From contig JAFAAS010000076.1 in NCBI GenBank assembly GCA_023426435.1, forward strand, positions 1 to 37,726: a DNA stretch of 37,726 bases, given 5' to 3'. Source of the stretch: Verrucomicrobiota bacterium (GTDB taxonomy: Bacteria; Verrucomicrobiota; Verrucomicrobiia; Opitutales; Opitutaceae). The translations under genes and the position numbers were made by a program. Under the pieces are notes generated by a model, which made no database searches, was not told the DNA's origin, and worked only from the letters and a program-made list of their open reading frames with translations. Positions 7,825-19,700 of the stretch are shown here, piece after piece (within the stretch, counting starts at the first letter, position 1; every line of letters starts with the position of its first letter).

Positions 7825-10680
7825 TTACTCCTCCACTTCGTAGATTTCGACGAGCGCGACACCCGTGGTGTTGTTCGCACCCGAGACGTGCACGGTGTAG
7901 AGACCGGGCGCGAGGGTCATGACGATCGCCGCGTCCTTGCTGCCGCTAGCGAGATGAAACGCACCGGTCGCCGTTTCGGCGGCGGTGACGGCCGTGGCCG
8001 CGGATGCGTCGGAGCTCCAGTTATCGTTCGTCGCGATCTGCTCGGAGCCTTTGAACACCTTCAGCACGGGATCGGCGAGCGGACTGGCGACGCCTTGCGC
8101 CGCGAGTCCAGGACCGACGCCGCGGATCAGCACTTTTTTCGGCGAGTTGCCGGTGATCACCAGACCGCCGATCAACACGTTTTCACCGGTGCCGACTTCG
8201 CCGCGCGTCGAGATGTCGATCAGGCGTTGATACTCCGCTTGGGGATTTTCGGAGGCGTCGTAAATCTCGGCGAGCGCCACGCCTTCGCCGCCGCCGACGT
8301 GCACGGTGTAGGCGCCGGGTTGGAGCGTTGTGACAAGGATCGCGTCTTTGCTGCCGGCGGTGACGGCGAAGGCTCCGACGCGTTGCGCCACGGCGGCGAT
8401 GTCGCTGGGGTTGGCGTTGGATCCCCAATCGTTGTTTTCCGCCAGGAGGGTCGAGCCTTTGAAGAGGCGGATGACGGGATCGGCGAGGACGCCGGTCACG
8501 CCAAGCGGAGTGAGCGAAGGGCCGATCGCGCGGATGAGGACCTGTTTCGGTTGTGAGCCGCCGATGACCAAACCCGAAATCAGGATCTTTTCGCCCGAGC
8601 CGACGCGGCCGCGGGAGGAGAGACCGACCAGGCGGTCCGTGCGAGCGGTGCTCTCCTCAAGGCCGGCGAAGCCGATGGGGCTCTGGTTCGGAACGAGGAT
8701 CGTGCCGGCGACGGTGGTCGTCACGGCGTCGACGGAGCCTTGGAGCGTGACGTTGGCGGACTGCAGCTGGAAGGAGCCGTTGGAGGCGAGCGTCGCAGCG
8801 CCGCCGACGGTAAGGGTCGGTGTGATCGCGAGGACGAGGACGTTGTTGTTCGAGCCGACGATCGAGTAAACGGTGCCCTGGTTCGTCTCGAGGGCACTCG
8901 AACGGTAGAGGCCGGAGGCGTCGGCGGAGGGCCCGGCAGGCGGCTCGACTTGAGTCGTAAAACTGTAGCCGGTGCCGTCGACGGAACCGGAGAGCGTGGC
9001 GCCGTTGATCTGGCCGCGGAGCGTGAGCGTGCGAAGGGACGGCGAGGTTTGCGTGACGGTTGCGGTGAAGCGATCGTCGGCGTCGAGGGTGAACGTCACC
9101 AATTCGTTGATACCGATGGACGGCGCGACGATGAGGAGGGAGCCGGTGTCGGAGTTCGCGGGGAGGACCGCGGCGATGTCGCCGACTTTGCCATCGCCGT
9201 CGCTCAGGGCGCGGACGCGAGCGCCGTCGGCGCGCGTGATGGGATGGAGCGACGTGGAGAAGAACCGGCCGAAGAAGACGAGAGCGTCGATGGCGGTGAC
9301 TTTGAAGGCGCGCGTGACGTTCGGAGCGGCTTGGTAGGTGTCGTTGCCGGGTTGGGAGGCGCGGATCGTCACGGTGCCGGGTGTGCCGAGGAGCGTCACG
9401 GTGTGGCCCGAGAGTTGTGCTGGGCTTCCGGATACAATCGTAAAGGTGACGGGCAGACCGGACGTGGCGGTGGCGGTGAGGTTGAAGGATCGGTCGCTCG
9501 TGAGCCGGTCGGGCAGCGCGTCGAAGTTGATCGTTTGGGCGAGCTTCGAGGAGTTGATCGTGCGGTCGGCGAAGGCGGCTTCGTAGTTTTGCGTTTGTGG
9601 AATCGAGGCACGGACGACGACGGAGCCGGTGCCGTTGATGGTGAGCGTGGAACCGATGAGCGTCGCGCTGCCCGAAAGGAGCGTGAAGGTGACGGGCGTG
9701 CCGGAGGAGGAGCTGGCGGCGAGCGTGACGGATTGATCGGGCGGCACCGTGCCCGGATCGGCGAAGGCGATCGTCGGCGTCGCGCGCGCGATGGTCAGCG
9801 TGCCGGACGCGGTGGCGGTGTGCGTGCCGTTGTCGATCGACGCGACGACGGCGTAAGTGCCGGCGTTGGTCGGCGCGGTCGCGCTGCCGTCGTAGGTGAT
9901 CGTGACGGGCAAGCCGGCGGGCGTCGGGGTGGCGTTCGCGTTTTTGGGCGAGCCGTTGAAGGTGTGCGAGAGATTCGTAAGCGCGATCGAAGCGTTCGCG
10001 GTGTTGACCGTGAGGGTGATGTCTTTCGTAGCGGTGCCGGCGGCGTTGGTCGCCTTGAGGGTGACGGTGAAGGCGCCGGTTTGCATCGGCGCGCCGGAGA
10101 TCGTGGCGCCGTTGCGCGTGAGGCCGGGAGGAAGTCCGGTGGCGTCGTAGCTCGCGATGTCGATGGGGCTCGTTGCCTCGATGTTGAAGGAGAGGGTCGA
10201 ACCGAAGGTCGCGGGCGCGGGATTCGTGTTGTTGATCACCGGCGCGGTGGCGGGCGTGAGCGGGACGACCGACGGGGTCACGTTTTGAAACGAACCGCTG
10301 TAGCGGACGATCACAGCAGATGCGATCGAAGCGGCCGATGTAATGTTTGCCGGATACGAGACGGTGAAGGTGAACGATGCTTCCTCGGGAATCGAAATAT
10401 ACGCCCATTCGAGCGTGCCGGTCTGGCCGGCGATGGGTCTGACATCGGGCTCCCCCGTGCCGCCAACGTAGGACCAGCCAGCCGGGAGCACGACTTCCCA
10501 GCCGATTGCGGTGGTTTCGCCGGGATAGCTCGCGACGTTCGCGGTGAACGTAGCGGTGCCGCCGCCGGGGAGAAGATATTCGCTCGCGGGCGAGAGCGTC
10601 GCCGTTGCTCCAGGCGCGGCGCGGAGGTTTAGCGATGCGAAGGCTGCGAGCGCGATGAGCAGGAAGCGCGGGAAGGTCAT
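7825..10680 (-). CDS. secreted Ig/MBG-repeat protein with tandem C-terminal domain
   Basis: A 951-residue protein with a clear signal peptide (1-22, MTFPRFLLIALAAF...LRA). About 23-145 is a beta-sandwich with aromatic patches. An He_PIG-type putative Ig domain (about 146-225, LPPGL and ISGAP) is followed by an MBG domain (about 235-300, SHTFNGSPK and TYDGSATAPTNAG). Two further Ig-like units reach about 460, then a conserved region to about 685. The C-terminus is two tandem units of about 125 residues, each with KxVLIRxxGP, ADPVxxxFKGS, GSKDA, PGxYTVHV and VALxEIY. This tandem end is shared with the protein at 24594-28661 and occurs on many Opitutaceae secreted proteins as I recall them, so it may be a sorting or anchoring domain (inference). 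The gene follows the 3516-residue gene by 35 bp and is probably cotranscribed. No enzyme motif seen. Confidence 0.88.
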   Translation of the reverse strand: MTFPRFLLIALAAFASLNLRAAPGATATLSPASEYLLPGGGTATFTANVASYPGETTAIGWEVVLPAGWSYVGGTGEPDVRPIAGQTGTLEWAYISIPEEASFTFTVSYPANITSAASIASAVIVRYSGSFQNVTPSVVPLTPATAPVINNTNPAPATFGSTLSFNIEATSPIDIASYDATGLPPGLTRNGATISGAPMQTGAFTVTLKATNAAGTATKDITLTVNTANASIALTNLSHTFNGSPKNANATPTPAGLPVTITYDGSATAPTNAGTYAVVASIDNGTHTATASGTLTIARATPTIAFADPGTVPPDQSVTLAASSSSGTPVTFTLLSGSATLIGSTLTINGTGSVVVRASIPQTQNYEAAFADRTINSSKLAQTINFDALPDRLTSDRSFNLTATATSGLPVTFTIVSGSPAQLSGHTVTLLGTPGTVTIRASQPGNDTYQAAPNVTRAFKVTAIDALVFFGRFFSTSLHPITRADGARVRALSDGDGKVGDIAAVLPANSDTGSLLIVAPSIGINELVTFTLDADDRFTATVTQTSPSLRTLTLRGQINGATLSGSVDGTGYSFTTQVEPPAGPSADASGLYRSSALETNQGTVYSIVGSNNNVLVLAITPTLTVGGAATLASNGSFQLQSANVTLQGSVDAVTTTVAGTILVPNQSPIGFAGLEESTARTDRLVGLSSRGRVGSGEKILISGLVIGGSQPKQVLIRAIGPSLTPLGVTGVLADPVIRLFKGSTLLAENNDWGSNANPSDIAAVAQRVGAFAVTAGSKDAILVTTLQPGAYTVHVGGGEGVALAEIYDASENPQAEYQRLIDISTRGEVGTGENVLIGGLVITGNSPKKVLIRGVGPGLAAQGVASPLADPVLKVFKGSEQIATNDNWSSDASAATAVTAAETATGAFHLASGSKDAAIVMTLAPGLYTVHVSGANNTTGVALVEIYEVEE
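7835..8280 (-). repeat. near-identical 446-bp C-terminal coding segment, copy 1
   Basis: It aligns without gaps to 24601-25046. By eye I count 21 differences in 446 bp. In the next 60 bp the count jumps to 12, so the identical block has a fairly sharp edge. It encodes the last tandem unit of the shared C-terminal domain. This pattern suggests recent duplication or gene conversion. Confidence 0.85.
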
Positions 10681-10715
10681 GACGGGAATCGGGACAGTGG
10701 TGAAAGGACGGAAGG

Positions 10716-13700
10716 TTAGTTGGCGCGGCCGGGTGCGAAGCCGTCCTCGGTGACGGCTTGGGTGCGGTGGTATTCGCCGGTGCGCGCCGTGCCGTCGCGG
10801 GTGTTGTAAAGTTCAATCACGCGCGTCAGCTCGAGGAGACTCAGGCGACCGTCCCGGTTTGTATCCGCGGAATGGTGACTCGCGATCGTGCCGGTGCCGG
10901 CGGCGAAGCCGTCCTCGGTGGTCGCGTCCGTGTGATACGCGCCGGTGCGGGTGGTGCCGTCGCGCGTGTTGTAGAGTTCAATCACGCGGGTGAGTTCGAG
11001 CAGACTCAGGCGCCAGTTCCGGTCGGTGTCGGCCGAGTGGAAGGAAGCCTCGATCAAAACGTCGGGAAATGCGGGCGGAGTGAACGCGAGCGAGGCATGG
11101 TTGCCGCTCGCGTCCTTGATCGTGCCGCCTTCGAGTTCGATCTGAACCAGGTTGACTTCGCCGCTGTCAGCCCGATCGCCTGGCTGCACGACATAGCGAA
11201 AGACGAGGGTCGTCGTGCCACTGCCGCTAATATAGACGGCCGTTCTCGAGACTCCGCCCACCGTAAGTGTGAGGACCGGTGTGCCGCCGGCCGTGTCGAC
11301 GATCACGGGTTCGGAGAAGACGAACGAAAAGTCGAGCGTCTCCCCTGCTCCATAGGTCTTTGCCGCGGGGCCGGTGATGGATTGAATCGTGGCCGCAACG
11401 TCGTCGCTGACCGCGATGGTGAACGACTTCTCGACCGTCGCCTCGCTGCCATCCTTCGCTTGCACGCGGACCGAGTAGTTGCGCGGCGCAAGCGCCAGCG
11501 GTGCGGTGACGCGCAGTGTGCGGCCGGAGAGGTTGAACGATGCGTTGTCGTCAGAGCCCGCGCCTGCGACGAGGGCATAAGTGAACGTCTCTCCGGTATC
11601 GACATCGACCGCGGCGAGAGTGCCGACCATCGCGTTGGCGCCGGCCGATTGGCTGACGGCCGCATGGGAGAGGCCGATGTCGGTCGGGGCATCATTCACC
11701 GAAACGCTGATGACGGTCGTGGCGCCATCCGTGACCGTCGCCGCATCGCCGTCATCCACTGCGATCGTGAATGTAGTCGTTTCGGAAGCGCCGGGAACCA
11801 CGCGGTTCTCGGCTGGGGTGAAGACGAGCGCCTGGACGGCGGTCGTGACCAGAGCCGGGGCGCCGGCGATCGCGTAAATTCCCGTGCCGGCGTCGTAGGA
11901 ACCTGCGCCGAGATTCGACAACGCGCCCTTCGCCGCAGCGTCCAACGTGATCGTGACGCTCACAGTGGCATGATCGACGTCGGCGAGGACCACCGCCGAA
12001 AAAGGTGCGAGGGTTGTCTTGTCCGTAACAGACTGGCCAGCGCTCGCGCCCGTAATCGTCGGCGCGTCGTTCACGGCCGTGATGGTCACGGTCGTGGTTT
12101 GGGTGGCGCTGAGATTGTTTTCGGCCGCGCCATCGTCGACCTGCCAGGTGATCGTGCGCGTGGGGTTCGCGCCGAAGTTTGTCGGATTGTCGCCGGTCGA
12201 AACGAAAGTCACCCGGCCGAGAACGGCTCCGTAGTTCGCTTGGGAGTCGCTGCCAGCAAGCGTCAGCGTGCGCGATGAGGCATCCCACGTGGCGGTGATC
12301 GCTGTTCCGGTGGTGTCTGCCGCAAGCGTGTCGCCATCGGCGGTGAAACCGCCCGAGATCACAGCGGTCGCGCGCGCAAGATTCGCGTGGTCGGCATCGC
12401 TGAGGGTGTTTTGCTCTCCCGTGAGAATGGAGGTGGCCGCGGAGTTCTCCGTGTAGGAAGCGGTGGGGGACACGGTCAGGACCGGCGTGTCGTTCACCGC
12501 GGTGACACTCACGTCCTTGGTGGCAGCGACGCTGGAATCGGCCCCGTCGTTGACGACAAACGCGATCGTGCGAGTGGCTTCGTTGGGCGTTTGGGAAAGG
12601 TTGCGGTAGGTGACTGCGCGCAACGCGTTTTGCCATTGGGCCGTCGAGGCCGTCGCCCCGTCCGAGCTGAGAACAAACACGCCGGTGAGGTTGTCGTGGC
12701 TGCCGTCGATGTTGCCGTAGGCGGTGGCGTCGTCGTTCGTGAACGCGAGCCGATCCTCGCTGCTTTGGAGGTTGCTCGTGATCGACACGGTGGCGCTGGC
12801 GAGCGTCGCACTGTCGGCATCGGACACCGTGAGCTGCGGGTCGACCGCGACCGGTGTCGAAGTGACGTTGTTGCCTTCGATGAACGCCGTGATGCCGCTG
12901 CTGGTGGTTACAACGGCGGGGTCGTTGGCCGCTGCGACAGAGAGCGTCTTCGTCGCGGGGAGGCTGTCGATTTCACCGTCGTTCACCACGAAGGTCAGGG
13001 TGCGATTCGCGGTGTTCGGCGTGTCGGAGGTATTCGAATACGCGACCGAGCGGAGCGCGGCTTGGTAGTGGGCCACGCTCGACGTGCCGGTCAACGTCAG
13101 CACGCCGGTGCCGCTGTCGTAGGCGCCGGTGATGCCGTTCTGGTCCGAGAAGCCGAGCGCATCCTCGCTCGATTGGAAATTCCCGGTGATCGCAACGGTC
13201 GCGCCTTCCAGGGCGGTGTCGTCGATGTCGCCAACCGTGAGTCCCGGGTCGATCGCAACCGCTGCACCGTCTTCGGTGTAAGCCGTCGTGCCGCCGCTGG
13301 TCGTCACGATGGGAGCGTCATTCACAGCGGTGACCGTGAACGAAATCGTGCCATCGGCCGGGCCGGTGTTCGCTGCGTCGCGAACGCGGATCGTGATCGT
13401 GAAATTCTGATCGTTGTCCGCCGAAGGCGTCAGCGCTACTGCGGCCAGTGCCGCGTTCACGTCTGCTACGGAGCCGGTAACCGCCCACACTCCGGTGCCG
13501 GCGCTGAAGGTCGAAGTTGCCGAGCCGTAAGTGCCCGTGCTCAACGTGCCCGCCGCAGTGTCGCTCAACGTCAGCGTCGCCGTGATCGTATCGCCCGTGT
13601 CGGGGTCGGTGACTACGATGTCGTCGAGAGCAACCGCACTTCCCTCTTCGGTGGCGCTCTTGCTCTGCGTGAGATGGGTCGCCGTCGGCGCGTCGTTCAC

Positions 13701-16700
13701 CGCCGTGACGGCGAACGAGATCGCGCCGTCGGCCGGACCGGTGTTGGCCGCGTCGCGAATCCGTGTCGTGATCGTGAAGTTCTGGTCGTTGTTCGCGGAC
13801 GGCGTCAGCGCGACTGCGGCGAGTGCTGCGTTCACATCCGCGACCGATCCGGTGACCCTCCACACGCCGGTGCCCGCGTTGAACGTCGACGTCGCTGAAC
13901 CGTAGGTGCCAGTGCTCAGCGAGCCTGCGGCTGGATCGCTCAATGTCAGCGTTGCCGTGATGGCATCGGCGGTATCGACATCGGCGACGACGATGTCGTC
14001 GAGCGCGACGGCGCTGCCGGCTTCGATCGCGGCCTTGCTTTGCGTCAGATTCGTGGCGGTCGGCGCGTCGTTCACTCCCGTCACGACGAACGAAATCGCG
14101 CCATCGGCCGGGCCGGTATTCGCCGCGTCGCGAATGCGGGTCCCGATCGTGAAGTTCAGATCGTTGTTCGCAGACGGCGTAAACGCGACCGCCGCGAGTG
14201 CGGCGTTCACATCCGCGACCGAACCCGTGACGGACCAAACGCCCGTGCCGGCATTGAAGGTCGACGTCGCCGATCCAAAGGTGCCGGTGCTCAGTGTGCC
14301 GCTGACAGAACTGCTCAACGTCAACGTCGCCGTGATCGCATCTCCCGTATCGGGATCCGTGACCACGATGTCATCCAGGGCCACCGCACCGCCGCCTTCG
14401 GTCGCCGTTTTGCTTTGCGTGAGATTCGTTGCGGTGGGCGCGTCGTTCACGGCCGTCACCGTGAACGCAATCGTGCCATCGGCCGGACCGGAGTTGGCGG
14501 CATCGCGAATCCGCGTGGCAATCGTGAAATTCTGATCGTTGTTCGCTGAAGGAGTCAGCGCCACGGCGGCGAGCGCGTCGTTTACGTCGCTCACGGAACC
14601 CGTGACCGTCCACACGCCCGTGCCCGCATTATAGGTCGACGTTGCCGAACCGTAAGTGCCGGTGCTGAGCGAACCCGCCGCCGGATTGCTCAACGTCAGC
14701 GTCGCCGTGATTGTGTCGCCCGTATCGGCGTCGGTGACGACGATGTCGTCCAACGCCACCGCACCGCCGCCTTCGGTCGCCGCTTTGCTTTGCGTCAGAT
14801 TCGTCGCCGTGGGCGCGTCGTTCACCGCCATGACGGTGAACGAAATCGTGCCATCGGCCGGGCCCGTGTTGGCCGCATCCCGAACGCGGGTCGCGATCGT
14901 GAAGTTCTGATCGTTGTTCGCCGACGGTATGAATGCCACGGCGGCTAGTGCCGCGTTCACATCGGGCACAGAGCCGGTGACGGTCCACACACCTGTTCCC
15001 GCGTTGAACGTCGAGGTCGACGAACCGTAAGTGCCGGTGCTGAGCGAGCCCGCTGCCGGAGTGCTCAACGTCAACGTCGCGGTGATCGTGTCGCCCGAAT
15101 CGACGTCGGTGACGGCGATGTCGTCCAACGCAACCGCGACGCCGCCCTCGATCGCGCTCTTGCTTTGCGTGAGACGGATGGCGGTCGGCGCATCGTTCTG
15201 CCCCGTGATCGTCAAGGAAACGGTCGCGGTGTTGGCCGAATTCGCGGCGCCGTCGTTGACGATGTAGGTGAAGCTGTCGCTGCCGTTGAAATCCGCGTTC
15301 GGCACATAGACCACGCGACGGGGACTGCCGGCGGCGTCGATGACCGTGACCGGCGAGCCCGGCGACGCAGTGGTGATCTGGACGATGCCATCGGCATGGT
15401 AGAGTTCGCCGTGAGCGGGAAGGCTCGTGATGAGCGCGAAAGTCGTGGCGTTATGCTCGAAATCGCTGCCGCCGAGGCGAAGCGTCGTGGCGCCGCTGTC
15501 TTCGGCGATCGTCACGCTGTATCCGATATTTCCCGACACACGTTCGGCGGCGCCGCCGACGTTTTGAACGGTGCCGTCGAGCCCGGCGACGATCGTGTAG
15601 TTTTCCACCGTGGGACCGGTGCCCTCGAAGTTCCAGTAGCCGACCAGGCCGGACTCGGCGCCGCTCAGCGGAGTGTGCATGAACTCGCGGATTTCGGCGA
15701 GGGTGCGCGCGGTGTTCCACAGTCGCACGTCATCCAAACTGCCGGCGAAGTATTCGCCGTAGTTTGGCTTGAAGCCCAGACCGAGCGCCTCGATCGAGTC
15801 GGAGCTTGACGGGTGGGTGAAGCTCGCACGTTCGCTCAGTTCACCGTCGATGTAGATCGCAACGGTCTTCGCGGTTGCGTCGTGAACCGCCGCAACATGA
15901 TGCCACGCCGTGTCCGTGATCGTGGCCGTGGTGTTCACAGAGTTCATGCCGGCCGCAAACGAGAGGACGTCGTCGTTGAAGCGGAAGAACCACCCGGCTC
16001 CGCCGCTCGCCACCTGTTTGCCCGCGATCGTGAAGAAGCCGGTGCCGCTGCCGGCGCGTTTGATCCAAGCTTCAACCGTGAAGCTGCCGGCACCGAAGTT
16101 CAGCGCGGCATGGTGCGCGATCTGGACGCCTTCGCTGCGCGGGCGTTCGAGCAGGAGCGCACCGCCAAAGCCGGCGACAGGCGCACGGTCCCGCGCGACT
16201 TGGATGGAAGCGCTGGCGGTCTTCTCACCGCCGCTGCCTGTGTTGCCGTTGTCGGTGACGACGACGGAGATCGTCGCGTCAGCGATGGCGGCGTAGGTGA
16301 TATTTCCGCCATCGAGGAAGGTGTTAAGATCATCGATTGCGCCCATGAGCGTCAGCATCGCCGTGTTGCCGCCGGTGGCGACGACGCCACCGCCAGACAC
16401 GGCGGCGAAAGTCCCTTCGCCAGCGCTCAGCACGAGCCTGACGAGACTCGAGCCAGCATCGATATCGGTGACGCCAAGACCGGTGATCGTGACGGGCGCA
16501 TTCGGCGCGCCCTTCAACGTCGTCGGTGCGGTCAGCGTGGGAGCGTCGTTGATCGCGTTGACCGTGAATGAAGCCGAGCCGGTCGCCGACTGAGGATCTG
16601 CCTCACCGTCGGTGAGGCCATTGTCTTGGACGGTGTAGTCAAAACTGGCTGTGCCGGCGAAATCTGCCGTGAGCGTGAAGATCACGTTCGTGTCTTCGAT

Positions 16701-19700
16701 CGCAACGGTGCCGCCCACGGCATTCGAAACACCGGTAATCGTCAGCTCCTGATCGGCTTCATTTGCGGGGCCACTGGTGTCGTTGGCGATGAGCGCAAAG
16801 ATTGGAATCGTGCGAGCAGCCGAGTCTTCATCGACCGCGGCGAGCGAGTCTGCGCTCGGCACCGGAGCGTCGTTGACGGCGGTGACCGTAACCGAGGCGG
16901 TCGTCGCGCTTCCGAGGCCCGTGCCGTTGGCGTCCGTGGCCCCGGCAACGTCGAAGGAGAAGATGTCGCCTGCGGCCGTGTTCTTATTTTCGTCAGGCGT
17001 GAACACCAGGCCTGCGCTGCCTTGTGCGAACGTGATCATGTCGCCGTTGGCGATCGGGGTCGTGCCGTTGCGTTGAAAGAGCTGGCCGTTCGAGATGTTG
17101 GTGATCTTGAAATGGGTGATCTCGGCGCCATCCGACGCGTGGCGCGAAACGACCAGACCGGACGAAGACGGCGTATCTTCGGCGGTCGTGGCGGACGTGA
17201 TCGACACTTCATCAGCGACCGGCGCGATCGAAATGTTCACCGCCGCAGAGCTGACCGCCGACAGCGCGGCAACCGAGTTGTCCGTCGCGTTCCAGCTGAA
17301 CGAGTCCGAGCCGTGGTAGTCCGAAGCGGGCGTGTAAACGAGAGCGCCCAGATTGGCGGCGCCGATTACCTGGGAGAGAGAAACGGTTCCGCCGCCCAGC
17401 GTGAGCGTTCCATGCTGCGGCAATGACACGATCGTCACGCTCGCCAGCGAATCGCCGTTAGGATCGCTGAAACGGCTCGTGAAGTCGGCGGCGGCGAAAA
17501 CGATCGCGTTCTCTTCCGCACCGCTCTTCGCGATCGCGGTGACGACGGGCGGCTGGTTGACCTCGGTGGCAACCGTGTTGCTGGTCGCGGTGGAAAAATT
17601 CGATCCGGAGACACTCGCTTGGTTCGAAACATTGGCCCGAGCCGTAATCGTTACCTGGAACGTGACCGCCACCGACTTCCCGGCCGGCAGCGTGCCGATG
17701 CTGATGGGGGCAGAGAGAAAATGAGTGACGCCGTGGGAAGGCACGGCGCCTTCCGCCTGGCCGGCGACGGGAAGACGGCGCTCACCTTTCGTAAGGTAGC
17801 CATACATCAGATTGTCGCGGTCGGTCGCGAGGTAGGTGTCTTCGAGCCCGAGCGCGTGACCCATCTCGTGCAGGATGGCAGTCAGCAAATCGATGCGGCC
17901 TGCTGGGGCGGCGTGAGCATCGGTGTAGCGGCGGGTCGCGGACGTCGCGTGCGCAAAGTTCGTGTCGCCCCATCCGTCCTGATCAACAAACCATCCGTTG
18001 CCGCCGGCGTCGTCGTCGACGCGAATCAGCGAGCCTGCAGCCTCGCCAAGGCGATAGTCGGACAACGAAGCGACTTCAAAACGCAGCCCGCGAAGGAGCG
18101 ACCGCTGCTCGACCGACAAGGAGGTTTGTTCCCAACGCGCGAGCGCGATCGCCACGATGGCATCGAGGGAAGCTTGCGAGAGCACGCCGGCTTCGGCGTT
18201 CACTGCAGGGACGACCACGGGCGGAACCGCGGGCGACGCACCCGCGTCGTGCACCACGCTGTTGAAAGGGGGAATGTCGATGGAAACTTCCGCCATCGGA
18301 GTGCTGGGGCGCTCGACTCCGCCGGTGCCGAGTAGAAGCGGCGGCGTGTTGATCGGGCCGGAGATGAGGCTCACGCCCGCGGTGGCGGAGGCACTGCCGG
18401 TGTTGGTGCCCGTCAATTGATTCGTAGCGCTGCCCGCACCGCTCGTGTTCACGAGTTGGTGATTCGAGGTCGATCCGGCCGCCTCGCTTTCGGCGGCGAT
18501 GAGGAAAGTGGACAGGACGTCGAACGCCGTGCCCGATGGCACCGTATTGCCGCGGATATCCGAGCGCACGGTGTAGTGCGTCGGGGACGACAACGCGGTC
18601 TCGTGCGATTGCACGAGGATCGCCGCCAGCGGCGAATCGGATGTGCCGGGAAAGAACCCGGTGTTCACGTGGTCGACGTTGTTGTTGGTGACGGTGACAT
18701 CGAGCTGCCCGTTGCCGTTGCGCCCGATGACCTCGATCCCGCGGCCGACCGGACATTGCCGAATCGTGTTGTTGTTGATCACCACGCGCCCCTGTCCGCC
18801 GTCGTTGAAGTTCACGCGCAATCCGTTCCCGAGCGAAGAACCCGAACCGGCAAGTTCGGCGGAGCCGATCGTGTTGCCGTCGAAACGCAGATTGAGCGTG
18901 CCGGTGCTCGGCGTGCCTTGGAAAACATTCACCGCGTGGCTCGTCCCGCCGATCCCCGACGTCGCATTCCGCGCGGAATTGACGATGGTGTTGGAGGTAA
19001 CGGTGTAGGTCATGCTCGCGCCCGCGAGGCCCACGAGGTCGAGCGCCGTGCTGTTATTCGAAAATGTGTTGCCCGAGATCGTGGCGGCGAGGCTTCCGGT
19101 CGCGCTGGCGGCCGGAGCGATCTGCAACCCGTCGGCGTAGTTGCCGGTCAGCGTGTTGTTCGCAAAGCCGAGAGCCGTGACCGTCGCGGAATTGCGAATC
19201 TCGAAAGTCACGCCGTTGTTGCCGGCCGAGGTCGCGTAGTTCGTGCCGCCCGCGCCGGAAAAGGAAAACGTGCAGTGGTCGATCGCCCAACTGGACGTGC
19301 CGCTGGCGATGCCCACGGCGAGATTGTCGTGCGGCGAACGCGTGACGTTGGTGTGGGCGATGGTGATGGTCCCATTGACCGCCGTGCCGGTGATGAAATC
19401 GCCGATCTGGATGCCCTGATCCGTGACCGCGCCGGCGGTGTCGCTGATCGTGCACCGCGTGATCGCGAGTCCGTTGATATTGGTCACGTTGATCCCGTCC
19501 GCGCCGCTGTTCGTGACATTCATCTGGTTCAGCGTCACGCCGCGCGCATGGGCGATGACGATGCCCGTGCCTGTCGTGTTCTGGATGACGCCGCCCGAGC
19601 CGTTATTGGCGGGGCTGCCGTCGCCGAGGATCGTGAGGCCGGCGTTCGCCCCTGTATTCGTAAACACAATACCATTGGTCGCGCCATTGGCGGAGATGCT

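Noticed and set aside
8740..10632. Plus-strand frame of 630 codons opposite the 951-residue gene
   Set aside because: Arg/Gly/Glu-rich, no signal peptide or domain. The minus frame has a signal peptide and clear Ig/MBG domains.
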